A DNA stretch of 64,000 nucleotides from Hymenobacter nivis. GTDB lineage: Bacteria; Bacteroidota; Bacteroidia; Cytophagales; Hymenobacteraceae. The position numbers were made by a program, and so were the translations under genes. How positions within the stretch are numbered: position 1 is the first letter of the stretch; the number at the start of each line of letters is the position of its first letter. Location of the stretch: the NCBI RefSeq assembly GCF_006439025.1, contig NZ_RCYZ01000004.1:124001-188000 (forward strand), written 5' to 3'. The notes beneath the pieces are model-generated. The model saw only the letters and a program-made list of their open reading frames with translations, was not told the DNA's origin and did not search any database. This document shows positions 33,861 through 42,586 of this stretch, one piece after another.

Positions 33861-34011
33861 GGGAAAGGAATAAAAGGCGGGTCCCCGGAGCGGCCGGGGC
33901 TAAGCGGGCGGCCCGTTAGTCGTCGCGGCGGCGCGAACGAAGAAATAGGGCCCCCAGGAAATTAAATTGAATGAGCCAATCATTCAACCAGGTAATCATT
34001 CAACCACGCAG

Positions 34012-35262
34012 TTACCGGCACACGAACTGGAAGGTGCTGCGGGTGCGCTGCTCCAGCAGCAGTTGGCGGCCTTCGGTGAGGCGGGCCACGCTGGCGGCGT
34101 CGTAGTTTTTGATGGTGAACAGCGTCAAATCGGCGTTGTAGTGCACCCGGAACTGCCCGGCCAGCAGGCCCAGCAGCTGCTGCACCCGGCGCTCCGAAAA
34201 ATCGGTGCACACCGAGAAGCTGATGGCCGAGTTCTGCATCAGGTTGATTTTGAGACGCGCTTGCGCCAGGGCCCCAAAAATCACCTCCAGGTTTTCCTCC
34301 GAGATGAAGGCGAAATCCTTGCTCTCGAAGGAGAGCAGGCACTGCCCCGTTTTGCGGATGAAGGCCGGCGCCAAGGCCGGGTGCTGGCAGTCGTGGATGA
34401 GCGTGCCGGGGGCCCCGGGGTCCACAAACGAGCGCACCCGCAGCGGAATGCCGCGCTCGGCCAGCGGCTTCAGCGTTTTGGGGTGGATGACGCTGGCCCC
34501 GTAGTAGGCCATTTCGATGGTTTCCTGGTAGCTGATTTCCGGGTAGCGCACCGCGTCGGGGAATATCTTGGGGTCGGCGCTGAGCAGCCCGGCCACGTCC
34601 TTCCAAATCGTCACCGACTCCGCATTGAGGCAATAGGCAAAAATGGCGGCCGAGTAATCGGAGCCCTCGCGGCCCAGCGTGGTCGTCAGCCCCCCGGCCG
34701 TGCCGCCCACAAAACCCTGCGTAATGACGGGGCCCTGGGCCAGCAGCGACGGCAGGGCGGCCTGCACCAGGCGCTCGGTGGCCGGCCAGTCCACGCGGCC
34801 CTCGCGCCAGGTGCGGTCGGTACGCACCAGCGGTCGGCAGTCGAGCCACTGGGCCCCCAGCGCCTGCGCCACCAGCTGCGAGGCCAGCAACTCGCCGTAA
34901 CTCACCACTTGGTCGTACTGCCGGTCGTAGTGCTCGGGGTTGATGTCGGCCAGCTGCTCGCGCAGCTCGTGCAGCGTGGCCAGCCAGGTTCCTGGGGCGG
35001 CCCTGGGGCCCGCCAGCTCCTCAGCAGCAGCGGCGTGGAAGTCGTGCAGGGCCCCCAGTAGTGCTTCGTAGGGCTGGCCGCGGTGGGCGAGGTCAAAAAT
35101 CTCCTCCAGCGCGTTGGTCGTTTTGCCCATCGCCGACACCACCACGAGTAGCGGGCGGCCCGCTGCCGTGGTTTCCACAATGTGCTTGAGGTTAAGAATA
35201 GCCGCTGCGTCCTTCACCGAAGCGCCGCCGAATTTGTAGACCAAGGGGGAATGTGCTGCCAT
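34012..35262 (-). CDS. lysC: Aspartate kinase (monofunctional)
   Basis: This 416-residue kinase phosphorylates aspartate, opening the lysine, threonine and methionine pathway. The N-terminus has VYKFGGASVKDA (substrate and ATP Lys) and the fold continues with GFVGGTAGGLTTTLGREGSDYSA and WKDVAGLLSADPKIFPDA. The C-terminus contains ACT-type regulatory segments (LLSFESKDFAFISEEN, INLMQNSAISFSVCTD), so feedback control is likely. No homoserine dehydrogenase domain is attached. It is divergent from fbp with the two promoter boxes 33 bp apart. Confidence 0.95.
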   Translation of the reverse strand: MAAHSPLVYKFGGASVKDAAAILNLKHIVETTAAGRPLLVVVSAMGKTTNALEEIFDLAHRGQPYEALLGALHDFHAAAAEELAGPRAAPGTWLATLHELREQLADINPEHYDRQYDQVVSYGELLASQLVAQALGAQWLDCRPLVRTDRTWREGRVDWPATERLVQAALPSLLAQGPVITQGFVGGTAGGLTTTLGREGSDYSAAIFAYCLNAESVTIWKDVAGLLSADPKIFPDAVRYPEISYQETIEMAYYGASVIHPKTLKPLAERGIPLRVRSFVDPGAPGTLIHDCQHPALAPAFIRKTGQCLLSFESKDFAFISEENLEVIFGALAQARLKINLMQNSAISFSVCTDFSERRVQQLLGLLAGQFRVHYNADLTLFTIKNYDAASVARLTEGRQLLLEQRTRSTFQFVCR

Positions 35263-35269
35263 AGGGCCC

Positions 35270-35277
35270 CAAAAGTA
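35270..35277 (-). promoter_or_regulatory. -7 promoter box of lysC
   Basis: On the minus strand TACTTTTG ends 7 nt before the ATG at 35262, so the mRNA is probably leaderless. Confidence 0.65.
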
Positions 35278-35310
35278 GGGCCGGGGGGGCGCAGGCGGCT
35301 AAAATGCGCC

Positions 35311-35318
35311 TAGCTTTG
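35311..35318 (+). promoter_or_regulatory. -7 promoter box of fbp
   Basis: TAGCTTTG matches TAnnTTTG and lies 36 nt before the ATG at 35355. It supports that start over an in-frame ATG at 35304 that precedes the box. Confidence 0.65.
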
Positions 35319-35354
35319 CGCCTACCGCTTGCTTCTCAGTCCCTTTCGCTTTTT

Positions 35355-36368
35355 ATGGACCACAACAAACTCGCCTTGCCCGTCGGGGCCACCCTCGACC
35401 GCTTCATCATGCGCAAGCAGGAAGACTTCCCCTACGCCACCGGGGAGCTCTCGCAGCTGCTGCGCGACATTGCGCTGGCCGCCAAAATTGTGAACCGCGA
35501 AATCAACCGCTCCGGCCTCATCGACATCGCCGGGGCCTACGGCAACCAAAACGTGCAGGGCGAGGAGCAGCAGAAGCTCGACGTGGTGGCCAACATCCGC
35601 TTCATCCGGGCCCTGCGCAACGGCGGCGAGGTGTGTACCATCATTTCGGAGGAGGACGACGAGATGATCCAAACCGGCAACGTGCAGGGCAAGTACGTGG
35701 TGGCCATCGACCCGCTCGACGGCTCCTCCAACATCGACGTGAACGTGAGCATCGGCACCATTTTCAGCATCTACCGGCGCATGTCGCCCACCGGCCGCGA
35801 CGGCACCGTGGCCGACTGCCTCCAGCCCGGCACCCACCAAGTAGCTGCCGGCTACGTCATCTACGGTTCCAGCACGATGCTGGTGTACACCACTGGCAAC
35901 GGCGTGAACGGCTTCACCTACGAGCCCTCGCTGGGCGAATTCTTCCTCTCGCACCCCGATATCCAGACGCCCGCCACCGGCACCGTCTATTCCGTCAATG
36001 AGGGCAGCTCCGCCACGTTCGAGCCCGCCGTGGCGGCTTACTTGCAGCAGTGCAAGGAGCAGGGCTTTTCAGCCCGCTACATCGGCTCGCTGGTGGCTGA
36101 TTTTCACCGCAACCTGCTCAAAGGTGGTATTTATTTTTACCCCGCCACCACCAAGAGCCCCGGCGGCAAGCTGCGCCTCATGTACGAGTGCAACCCGCTG
36201 GCTTTCATCGTGGAGCAGGCCGGTGGCAAAAGCTCCAGCGGCACCCGCCGCACCATGGAAATCGAGCCCAAAACGTTACACGAGCGCTGCCCCGTCTTCA
36301 TCGGCAGCAAGAAGTTGGTGGAGGAAGTGGAGCGCTTTATCACCGAGGCGGCCGGGGCCCCGGCGTAG
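35355..36368 (+). CDS. fbp: Class 1 fructose-1,6-bisphosphatase
   Basis: Fbp (337 residues) hydrolyses fructose 1,6-bisphosphate in gluconeogenesis. The metal-binding signature [12 protein letters not shown] is present, preceded by IISEEDDE, and followed by [16 protein letters not shown], the sugar-phosphate site [33 protein letters not shown] and a C-terminal RRTMEIEP. Length is normal for the family. The ATG at 35355 ([11 protein letters not shown]) follows the promoter box. A strong bidirectional terminator follows. Confidence 0.97.
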   Translation: MDHNKLALPVGATLDRFIMRKQEDFPYATGELSQLLRDIALAAKIVNREINRSGLIDIAGAYGNQNVQGEEQQKLDVVANIRFIRALRNGGEVCTIISEEDDEMIQTGNVQGKYVVAIDPLDGSSNIDVNVSIGTIFSIYRRMSPTGRDGTVADCLQPGTHQVAAGYVIYGSSTMLVYTTGNGVNGFTYEPSLGEFFLSHPDIQTPATGTVYSVNEGSSATFEPAVAAYLQQCKEQGFSARYIGSLVADFHRNLLKGGIYFYPATTKSPGGKLRLMYECNPLAFIVEQAGGKSSSGTRRTMEIEPKTLHERCPVFIGSKKLVEEVERFITEAAGAPA

Positions 36369-36382
36369 CCCCTACCACTTCT

Positions 36383-36426
36383 CAAAAAGAAAGCCCTGCC
36401 AGATGTCTGGCAGGGCTTTCTTTTTG
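36383..36426. terminator. Bidirectional terminator between fbp and the DUF5606 gene
   Basis: Perfect 21-bp arms (36383-36403 and 36406-36426), AAAAAGAAAGCCCTGCCAGA, with a minimal loop, between convergent genes. Confidence 0.94.
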
Positions 36427-36470
36427 ACTTGAAACAACGGCCAGCACCAACCGGTGGGGCCCGTAGCGGG

Positions 36471-37001
36471 CTACTTGGCCGCGTCGGCGGTGGTGGCCTC
36501 CGGGTTGGCGGGGGCTCCGGCCGTAGCGGCGGGCTCGGGGGCGTCAATCGCGCCGCCCGTGCTTAGGGGTTCGCCCTCGGCGGGCGCAGCAGCGGCTTCG
36601 GCAGCGGACTGGTAGGGGAGGTTTTGGCTCACCACGCCGTACCAGCTAGCCAGCTTCTTAATGTCGGAGAAATACACCCGGTCGCGGTCGTAGTCGGGCA
36701 CAGCCTGGCCCATAAACTCGGCCAGCTCAGCTTCGCTCGACTTGTTGGTGACGGGCAACTCGGTGCCGTAGCGGGCGTGGATTTGCTCGAATACGTCGGT
36801 CAGGGGCACGTTCACGTCGTAATCGGTCGTGTAAATCGAAATCTCTGCGAGCAGCGACACCTTGTTGCGGGCCGGGGCCATGCTGCGGGTGGCGCGGGCG
36901 TCGAGGCTTTCCACCAGCACGCCGTGGCGGGCGGCTTTCAGCAAGCGGTACAGGCCCGGCATGCCGCTGATGGCGGCGATTTCTTTCAGTTCGTAAGGCA
37001 T
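36471..37001 (-). CDS. DUF5606 domain-containing protein
   Basis: A 176-residue protein whose first 130 residues match the Bacteroidota family DUF5606: LKEIAAISGMPGLYRLLKAA, GVLVESLDARATR, SLLAEISIYTTDYDVNVPLT and YFSDIKKLASWYGVV. The function is unknown. The C-terminal 45 residues are a Pro/Ala/Glu-rich low-complexity tail rich in Thr and Gly. It is cytoplasmic by its lack of a signal sequence. Confidence 0.88.
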   Translation of the reverse strand: MPYELKEIAAISGMPGLYRLLKAARHGVLVESLDARATRSMAPARNKVSLLAEISIYTTDYDVNVPLTDVFEQIHARYGTELPVTNKSSEAELAEFMGQAVPDYDRDRVYFSDIKKLASWYGVVSQNLPYQSAAEAAAAPAEGEPLSTGGAIDAPEPAATAGAPANPEATTADAAK

Positions 37002-37045
37002 TCTTTTTTCAATGAACAGTTAACAATGAACAACTAGCAGTGAAC

Positions 37046-37112
37046 GGTGCGCAAGCGGCAATGACTAACTAAAGGGGCCCCAGGGGCAATTAATGATTGC
37101 CGAGTGCGCACC
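37046..37112. repeat. Imperfect intergenic inverted repeat
   Basis: Arms GGTGCGCAAGCGGCAAT (37046-37062) and ATTGCCGAGTGCGCACC (37096-37112) pair with two mismatches across a 33-nt loop. Just upstream, 37014-37045 holds TGAAC-type direct repeats of the AACAGTTAACAATGAAC kind. Confidence 0.55.
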
Positions 37113-37130
37113 ACGCGCGGCTAGCTGCGT

Positions 37131-37580
37131 TTATTCGGCGGCATTCGAGCCCGTCACGCCGAGCTTAAAGTCGACGGGCAAGCTGGTGAGAACGGGGTAA
37201 GCGGGTTTCTTGAATTTGAGCAGGCGCACCACGCGCAGGGCTTCGTCGCCGGTGCCGCCGCCCACCTGCTTCACCAGCTTCACGCCCGACATGGTACCGT
37301 CGGGGTTCAGCGTGAAGCTGACGATGCAGCGGCCTTGGATGCGGTTGCGCTTGGCCAGCAGCGGGTACTTCAGCTCTTGGGCAATGAAGGCGTACATGGC
37401 TTCCTGGCCCCCTTCGTAGTATTCGGCCACCGGAATGATGGTCCCCACGCGGCCCGTGCCAACGCCAGCTTCGGGGGCCGGGCGGGCGGGGGACGGGGTG
37501 GCAGGAGAAGTGGTTTGGGCCAACGCTGGCACCGTGAGCAACAGACCAAGGGCCAATAGCGAGAGCAAGGGTTTCAACAT
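37131..37580 (-). CDS. TonB C-terminal domain-containing secreted protein
   Basis: A 149-residue protein with a signal peptide (MLKPLLSLLALGLLLTVPALAQ), a short Thr/Pro-rich linker and a TonB C-terminal-like domain: EAMYAFIAQELKYPLLAKRN, GRCIVSFTLNPDGTMSGVKL, and LRVVRLLKFKKP. Unlike true energy-transducing TonB, it has no membrane anchor or proline-rich spacer, so it is probably a periplasmic single-domain protein of the type common in Bacteroidota. Its role is not determined. Confidence 0.85.
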   Translation of the reverse strand: MLKPLLSLLALGLLLTVPALAQTTSPATPSPARPAPEAGVGTGRVGTIIPVAEYYEGGQEAMYAFIAQELKYPLLAKRNRIQGRCIVSFTLNPDGTMSGVKLVKQVGGGTGDEALRVVRLLKFKKPAYPVLTSLPVDFKLGVTGSNAAE

Positions 37581-37664
37581 AATAAAGCGGAATAAGATAA
37601 AGTAGTGGGGCGCGGCGGCTTTGCTAGCCGCCGGCCGGGGCCCTGCGCAAAAGCGGGGCCAAAG

Positions 37665-38279
37665 CTACGCACCGGGCGCGGCGGCCAGGTTCTGGTTCAC
37701 CTCGTCGATGAAGCCCAGTAGCTCGTCGCGCCCCACTTTGGTGCTGGCCGAGGTAAGGAAATGCCGCGGCAATTCGTCCCATATTTCGTTCATCTTGGCT
37801 AGGTAAGCGGTAATAAGCGTGCGCGTCTGGGACGCCGACTGCTTATCAATCTTGGTGAATACCATCACAAACGGCACCCCCATCTCGCCTAGCTTCTCCA
37901 TGAATTCAAGGTCGCTGGCCTGCGGCGGCAGGCGCGAATCGATGAGCACGCACACACAAGCCAGGTTTTCGCGGCGCTGCAAGTAGGCATTGATCATCTT
38001 GTGCCACTCGGCCCGGGCGGTTTTGCTCACCTTGGCGTAGCCGTAGCCCGGCAAGTCAACCAAGTACCACTGCTCGTTGATGAGAAAGTGATTAATGAGC
38101 TGAGTTTTGCCGGGCGAGGCCGACGTTTTGGCCAGGCCCGCCCGGCTGGTCAGGGCATTAATGAGCGAGGACTTGCCCACGTTGGAGCGCCCGATAAAGG
38201 CGTATTCCGGCCGGTCGGGGGGCGGGCATAGCTCCACGCGGGTGTTGCTGGTCAAAAACCGGGCGTCACGAATAATCAT
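37665..38279 (-). CDS. yihA: Ribosome biogenesis GTP-binding protein YihA/YsxC
   Basis: YihA (EngB/YsxC, 204 residues) is an essential GTPase for 50S assembly. The G motifs are intact: GRSNVGKSSLI (G1), TQLINHFLI, DLPGYGYAKV (G3), and TKID (G4), followed by TSASTKVGRDELL. The chosen start MIIRDARFLTSN at 38279 is the usual one; an upstream ATG at 38354 is beyond the promoter box at 38322-38329. Confidence 0.96.
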   Translation of the reverse strand: MIIRDARFLTSNTRVELCPPPDRPEYAFIGRSNVGKSSLINALTSRAGLAKTSASPGKTQLINHFLINEQWYLVDLPGYGYAKVSKTARAEWHKMINAYLQRRENLACVCVLIDSRLPPQASDLEFMEKLGEMGVPFVMVFTKIDKQSASQTRTLITAYLAKMNEIWDELPRHFLTSASTKVGRDELLGFIDEVNQNLAAAPGA

Positions 38280-38321
38280 AGGCAAGCGGAAAGGCGCGCT
38301 GGCCCAAACGGGGGCGCACCG

Positions 38322-38329
38322 CAAAATTA
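38322..38329 (-). promoter_or_regulatory. -7 promoter box of yihA
   Basis: On the minus strand TAATTTTG matches TAnnTTTG, 42 nt before the ATG at 38279. Confidence 0.6.
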
Positions 38330-38396
38330 CACCCGCCAACTTGCCAATTGCCACAAAGTAAAGGATTAGCCAAGCGCATAATCTCTTGCATTCGTC

Positions 38397-38404
38397 TATA
38401 TTTG
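38397..38404 (+). promoter_or_regulatory. Distal -7 promoter box toward the OmpA-family gene
   Basis: TATATTTG matches TAnnTTTG but lies 281 nt before the ATG at 38686, implying a long leader if used. Confidence 0.4.
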
Positions 38405-38493
38405 TGGGGTTACTTGGCGCATTTTGGCCCGCAGCGAAAGTTTGTGGTTCGGTGTTGACTTGCTTCTTATTCGATGCTCCGGGCCCCTGGCGC

Positions 38494-38501
38494 TATATTT
38501 G
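38494..38501 (+). promoter_or_regulatory. Proximal -7 promoter box toward the OmpA-family gene
   Basis: TATATTTG, a second full match, lies 184 nt before the ATG at 38686. Confidence 0.45.
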
Positions 38502-38685
38502 CTTCTTGTAACAGCCCAAATACAGGGCCCTAAAATTTAAATTTTCCGCGATTTTGTACCAAACCCTGTGCTTTGATTTGAGTATAACGCGGAAACAGTT
38601 GCTATACTATCCTGTTTCCCGCTGATTTTTGTCACGCTGCTACTTCGCTCACCTTCGAAACTCTTTTCTAACTCCTTCTTTTACA

Positions 38686-40923
38686 ATGGATAACTTATCC
38701 AAACGGTTATTGCAGGCTTCCTGCGCCGTGGCCCTAAGCGCCGCCGCTATTCAGCCCGGCATGGCCCAAAGCACGGGTAAACTGCTTAAAACCGGTAACA
38801 AGTTTTTTGAGCAGGAAAATTACCGCGCTTCGATTCCTTACTATGAGCAGGTACTAGCCAAAGACCCCAACAACGCCAAGGCTTTGTTCAATGCCGGTAT
38901 TGCCTACCTGAGCTTTGATAAGGAAAAGGCAAGCGACTATATCTATAAAGCTCAGCGCCTTAAGCCCAAGGTTTCGAAGGACGTAGAGTACTGGCTCGGC
39001 CGCGTCGACCACCTGAACTACAACTTTGACGAGGCCATTGCCCACTACCAGGCCTACAACGCCACGCTCAAAGCCAAGAAGAGCAACGAGGTACGCCGCC
39101 AGGAAGTAGCCCAACTGATCCAGCATTCGAAAAATGCCAAGGTGATTTTCAATTCGCCCAAGGACATTTTCGTAAAGAACCTGGGCCCCAGCATCAATAC
39201 GCAGTACGCAGAGCACAGCCCGGTTATCTCGTCGGACGATAAATCGCTGCTTTTTACTTCGCGGGGCCAGTACACCGGTGCTGCCACCAACAAGAAGAAG
39301 CTGGCGGCTGACGGCGAATATTTCGAAGAGATTTACGAATCGCGCCGCATCGACGACGAGAACTGGGAAAAACCCCGCTCGCTGGGCCAAGCACTCGTAA
39401 CCAAAGGTCATGACGCCTCGACGCAGCTTTACGACAACGACTCGAAGCTGCTGATGTACCGCGATGATGAGAACGGCGACATTTTCAGCTCGGACAAGGT
39501 GAACGGCGAGTGGACCGCTCCGAAGAAGCTGAACAGCAACATCAACTCGAAAGCCTACGAGTCGGATGCGTACATCACGCCCGATGGTAAAACCCTATAC
39601 TTCTCAACCGGCAAGTACTCGGAAGACGGTACGCTCGACCTTTACTACTCGACCCGCACGGCAGACGGCGACTGGGGCCCTGCCAAGTCACTGGGCGGCA
39701 CAATCAACACCAAGTACGACGACGACAGCCCGTACGTGAGCAAAGACGGCAAAACGCTGTATTTCTCTTCGCGTGGCCACAACACGATGGGCGGCTACGA
39801 TATTTTCAAGAGCGCCTACGACAGCATCGGACACAAGTGGGGGGCCCCCGAGAATATGGGCTACCCCATTAATACCCCCGACGACGACAGCTACTACCGC
39901 CTGAGCCCCGATGGCTCGTATGCCTACCTCAGCAGCTACCGCATCGGCGGCTACGGTGAGAAGGACATCTACACCATCAACTACATTAAAAACGCCACCG
40001 TCAAAGGCAAGGTGTTCGCCAAAGACAGCACCACGGTAATCCCGGGTGTGGAGTTGGTATTTAGCGGCAAGCAGGCCGATAATACGCCCTTGAGCTTCCG
40101 CGACGTGAGCAAGCCCGATGGCTCGTACCAAGTGGCCATGCTCTCGGGTCGCACTTACCAGGTGGCCGTAAGCAAGGACGGTAAGAATGTTGAAACCCAG
40201 GAGTTTGCCATTCCGGTGTCGACGAATGACTCTACTACCATCACCAAGAACTTCTACATCGCCTACATCGATACGTCGATGTCCAGCATGTACCCGTTCA
40301 GCAAAATCTACTTCGACACCGACAAGTATAAGTTGCGGCCGGAGTCGATTGTGGTGCTGAACGACATTGCCCAGAAGCTGGTGGCTGCCCCCGGCCTGAA
40401 CATTCAGGTGGAAGGCCATTGCGACTCGCGCAATACGGATGAGTACAACATGGTGCTTGGCCAGAACCGCGCTAACGCTGCCAAGAAATACCTGGTCACC
40501 AAAGGCGTGGCCGACACCCGTCTGACCACGGTGAGCTACGGTGAGCGTCGCCCGGCCGCCCCGAACGATTCGCCGGAGAACATGCAGCTCAACCGCCGCG
40601 ACGAGTTCCGCGTGGTGCTGAAGGAAGGTGAATCTATGCCGATGACGCCTCCAGCAGCTGCCCCGGCCGCCGGTGCGCCCGTGGGTGGTTTCATAGTAGC
40701 GCCCGCCGCTCCGCAGCCGCCGCTGCCTGGTAAGAGCAAGGCCAAGATGGCCGACGGCACCAAGGTAAAAACCAAAGTGGACGAGGATTCGGATAAAGTG
40801 AAAGTGAAGACCAAGGGCCCCGCAGGCGAGAAATCCAAGACCGTATCCAAGAACGGCGAGGTGGACTCGAAAGCCAAGGACGCCAATGGCGCCAAAGACA
40901 AAGTGAAGATCAAACCGGAGTAG
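38686..40923 (+). CDS. TPR/beta-propeller/OmpA-family outer-membrane protein (PorE-like)
   Basis: A 745-residue envelope protein with signal peptide (ALSAAAIQPGMAQ), TPR region (about 30-140), PD40-type beta-propeller repeats (about 170-440; ITPDGKTLYFST, VSKDGKTLYFSSRGHNTMGG), a carboxypeptidase-regulatory-like domain (about 450-525; VKGKVFAKDSTT) and an OmpA peptidoglycan-binding domain (about 545-640; IYFDTDKYKL, VEGHCDSRNTDEYN, NRANAAKKYL). This is the domain order of PorE of the type IX secretion system. After OmpA comes a 100-residue tail, first Pro/Ala-rich, then Lys/Asp-rich with repeats such as KVKTK. The start MDNLSKRLLQA at 38686 begins the signal sequence. The PorE role is inferred. 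Confidence 0.9.
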   Translation: MDNLSKRLLQASCAVALSAAAIQPGMAQSTGKLLKTGNKFFEQENYRASIPYYEQVLAKDPNNAKALFNAGIAYLSFDKEKASDYIYKAQRLKPKVSKDVEYWLGRVDHLNYNFDEAIAHYQAYNATLKAKKSNEVRRQEVAQLIQHSKNAKVIFNSPKDIFVKNLGPSINTQYAEHSPVISSDDKSLLFTSRGQYTGAATNKKKLAADGEYFEEIYESRRIDDENWEKPRSLGQALVTKGHDASTQLYDNDSKLLMYRDDENGDIFSSDKVNGEWTAPKKLNSNINSKAYESDAYITPDGKTLYFSTGKYSEDGTLDLYYSTRTADGDWGPAKSLGGTINTKYDDDSPYVSKDGKTLYFSSRGHNTMGGYDIFKSAYDSIGHKWGAPENMGYPINTPDDDSYYRLSPDGSYAYLSSYRIGGYGEKDIYTINYIKNATVKGKVFAKDSTTVIPGVELVFSGKQADNTPLSFRDVSKPDGSYQVAMLSGRTYQVAVSKDGKNVETQEFAIPVSTNDSTTITKNFYIAYIDTSMSSMYPFSKIYFDTDKYKLRPESIVVLNDIAQKLVAAPGLNIQVEGHCDSRNTDEYNMVLGQNRANAAKKYLVTKGVADTRLTTVSYGERRPAAPNDSPENMQLNRRDEFRVVLKEGESMPMTPPAAAPAAGAPVGGFIVAPAAPQPPLPGKSKAKMADGTKVKTKVDEDSDKVKVKTKGPAGEKSKTVSKNGEVDSKAKDANGAKDKVKIKPE

Positions 40924-40942
40924 TACCCGGTTGGATTGCCTT

Positions 40943-40979
40943 AAGCGGGCCGGGCAATTTGCCCGGCCCGCTTTTTTTG
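40943..40979 (+). terminator. Terminator of the OmpA-family gene
   Basis: 15-bp arms (40943-40957 and 40959-40973), AAGCGGGCCGGGCAA, with a long T run (40972-40978). The central bases probably open to a small loop. Confidence 0.9.
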
Positions 40980-41072
40980 CGGCTAGTGGCTAGGTGGGGC
41001 CCTAAACAAAACCACGGCCTGGCCGTTGGAACAACACAATTTCTCGCTTTTTCGCCGTTCTTTGCACCACCC

Positions 41073-41801
41073 ATGGCCGTTGTCCCCTATAAAGAAGATT
41101 CTGCCGACAAGAAGTCGCAGGTAGCCACGATGTTTGATAGCATCGCGGGCAAGTACGACTTCCTCAACCACTTCTTGAGCGTGGGCACCGACATCTACTG
41201 GCGCCGCAAGGCGGTGGATGAGTTGAAGGCCCTGCGCCCGGCTCGCATCCTGGACATTGCCACCGGCACGGCCGATTTTGCCATCGAAACCCTGCGCGCC
41301 GCCGCGCCCGATGCGCAAGTAACGGGCATTGACATATCGGAAGGGATGCTGGACGTGGGCCGCCGCAAGCTGGCCGCGAAACAGCTGGGCCACCGCATTC
41401 AACTGGAGCTGGGCGATTCGGAAAACCTGCCCTTCGCCGACGGTTCGTTTGATGCCGTGACGGCCTCATTTGGGGTGCGCAACTTTGCGCACCTGGAGGT
41501 GGGCTTGGCCGAAATGCGCCGGGTGTTGCGCCCCGGCGGCAAGCTCGTTATCCTGGAGTTTAGCAAACCAACGGCATTTCCGCTTAAGCAAGCTTATAAT
41601 TTTTACTTTCGCCGGGTGCTGCCCGTGTTTGGGAAAATGATTTCCAAAGACCGGGCTGCCTACACGTACCTGCCCGAATCGGTGCAGGCCTTCCCCGACG
41701 GCTCCGACTTTCTGGCCATCCTGGCTCGGGTCGGCTTTAAAAACCCCGCATGGCAACCCCTTACCTTCGGCATCAGCTCCATCTACACCGCCCACAACTG
41801 A
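41073..41801 (+). CDS. ubiE: Bifunctional demethylmenaquinone/2-octaprenyl-benzoquinol methyltransferase
   Basis: UbiE/MenG (242 residues) performs the C-methylation in menaquinone synthesis. The family signature is complete: MFDSIAGKYDFLNHFLSVG, the AdoMet motif ILDIATGTADFAI, DISEGMLDVGRRK, FGVRNFAHLEVGL and RVLRPGGKLVILEFSKP. As Bacteroidota usually use menaquinone, the MenG role is more likely. The start MAVVPYKEDS at 41073 excludes a Trp/Pro-rich extension. Its 3' end overlaps porT by 52 bp. Confidence 0.95.
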   Translation: MAVVPYKEDSADKKSQVATMFDSIAGKYDFLNHFLSVGTDIYWRRKAVDELKALRPARILDIATGTADFAIETLRAAAPDAQVTGIDISEGMLDVGRRKLAAKQLGHRIQLELGDSENLPFADGSFDAVTASFGVRNFAHLEVGLAEMRRVLRPGGKLVILEFSKPTAFPLKQAYNFYFRRVLPVFGKMISKDRAAYTYLPESVQAFPDGSDFLAILARVGFKNPAWQPLTFGISSIYTAHN

Positions 41802-42553
41802 GCCGATTGCTGGCCCTGGCCTTGCTGCTGGCCCTGCCGCTGGTGGGGCAGGCGCAGCAGCGGCGCCAGCCTGCCAAGGCCAACCGCGGCCGGGGAGGCA
41901 ACCTGAAAGGCGTCACGGTGGCCAACCTGTCGAACTACGACGAGCGCTGGTTTCACCCGGGGCTGTACTTCGCGCCCGGCTTCTCGCGGTTTGCCATCGA
42001 GCAGTCGGCCACGTACATTCAGCGCCAGATGATGACGGCCAACTCCATCATCAGCCCCGATTTCGGGGTGGGCATTATTGCCGATGCGCGGCTGGGGCAC
42101 TCGGGCTCGCCATTTATTCTGCGGTTTGCGCCGGGCGTAAACTTCCGCACCCGCCGGGTCGAGTTTAAGCCCCACAACCTGACATCGCCCGACTCTATCT
42201 TCACCCAAGAAGTGAGTTCGACAGTGGTGGACTTCCCTTTGCTTTTGAAGTACCAGTCGAAGCGCCGGGGCAATACGCGGATGTACATGATTGCCGGCGT
42301 GAAGCCGAGCGTGAGCGTGACGACTCGTCGCAGCGACCTGCTGCGCAACAAGCTGCAAGTAAACGATAACGACCTGACCCTGGAGTACGGCGTCGGCCTG
42401 GATCTGTTCTACCCGCTGTTCAAGTTTGCGCCGGAGCTGCGCTTTTCATACGGACTGCGCAACCTGCTGGTTAACCAGCCCGACGTGTACAGCCAGAGCT
42501 TGCAAAGCCTGCGCACTAGCACGGTGACCTTGTACTTGAATATCCAAAACTAA
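41750..42553 (+). CDS. porT: PorT family type IX secretion system outer-membrane protein
   Basis: A 267-residue outer-membrane beta-barrel: signal peptide LSRLLALALLLALPLVGQAQ after a short N-terminal extension, then ERWFHPGLYFAPGFSRFAIE, IISPDFGVGIIADARL, RFAPGVNFRTRRVEF, and the C-terminal ELRFSYGLRNLL and aromatic-poor last strand. This matches PorT/SprT, required for type IX secretion. Placement directly after ubiE is common in Bacteroidota and supports the call. It overlaps ubiE by 52 bp; a later start would lose the signal peptide's n-region. Confidence 0.85.
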   Translation: MATPYLRHQLHLHRPQLSRLLALALLLALPLVGQAQQRRQPAKANRGRGGNLKGVTVANLSNYDERWFHPGLYFAPGFSRFAIEQSATYIQRQMMTANSIISPDFGVGIIADARLGHSGSPFILRFAPGVNFRTRRVEFKPHNLTSPDSIFTQEVSSTVVDFPLLLKYQSKRRGNTRMYMIAGVKPSVSVTTRRSDLLRNKLQVNDNDLTLEYGVGLDLFYPLFKFAPELRFSYGLRNLLVNQPDVYSQSLQSLRTSTVTLYLNIQN

Positions 42554-42586
42554 GCGGCTATCGGGCAGCTTATTACCAGTAGCTAC

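Larger units (their letters stand above)
38280..38685. other. 406-bp AT-rich divergent intergenic region
   Basis: No gene is seen between yihA and the OmpA-family gene. It holds the yihA box (38322-38329), two TATATTTG boxes facing right (38397-38404 and 38494-38501), a perfect AAAATTTAAATTTT palindrome (38532-38545), and a bulged inverted repeat GCGGAAACAG / CTGTTTCCCGC (38589-38598 and 38612-38622) around TATACTAT. It is the most AT-rich long stretch in the window and may carry complex regulation of the downstream envelope gene. No RNA fold was identified. Confidence 0.6.

Noticed and set aside
37131..37580. A true TonB energy transducer
   Set aside because: It has a cleavable signal peptide rather than a membrane anchor and no proline-rich spacer, so only the C-terminal domain resemblance is kept.
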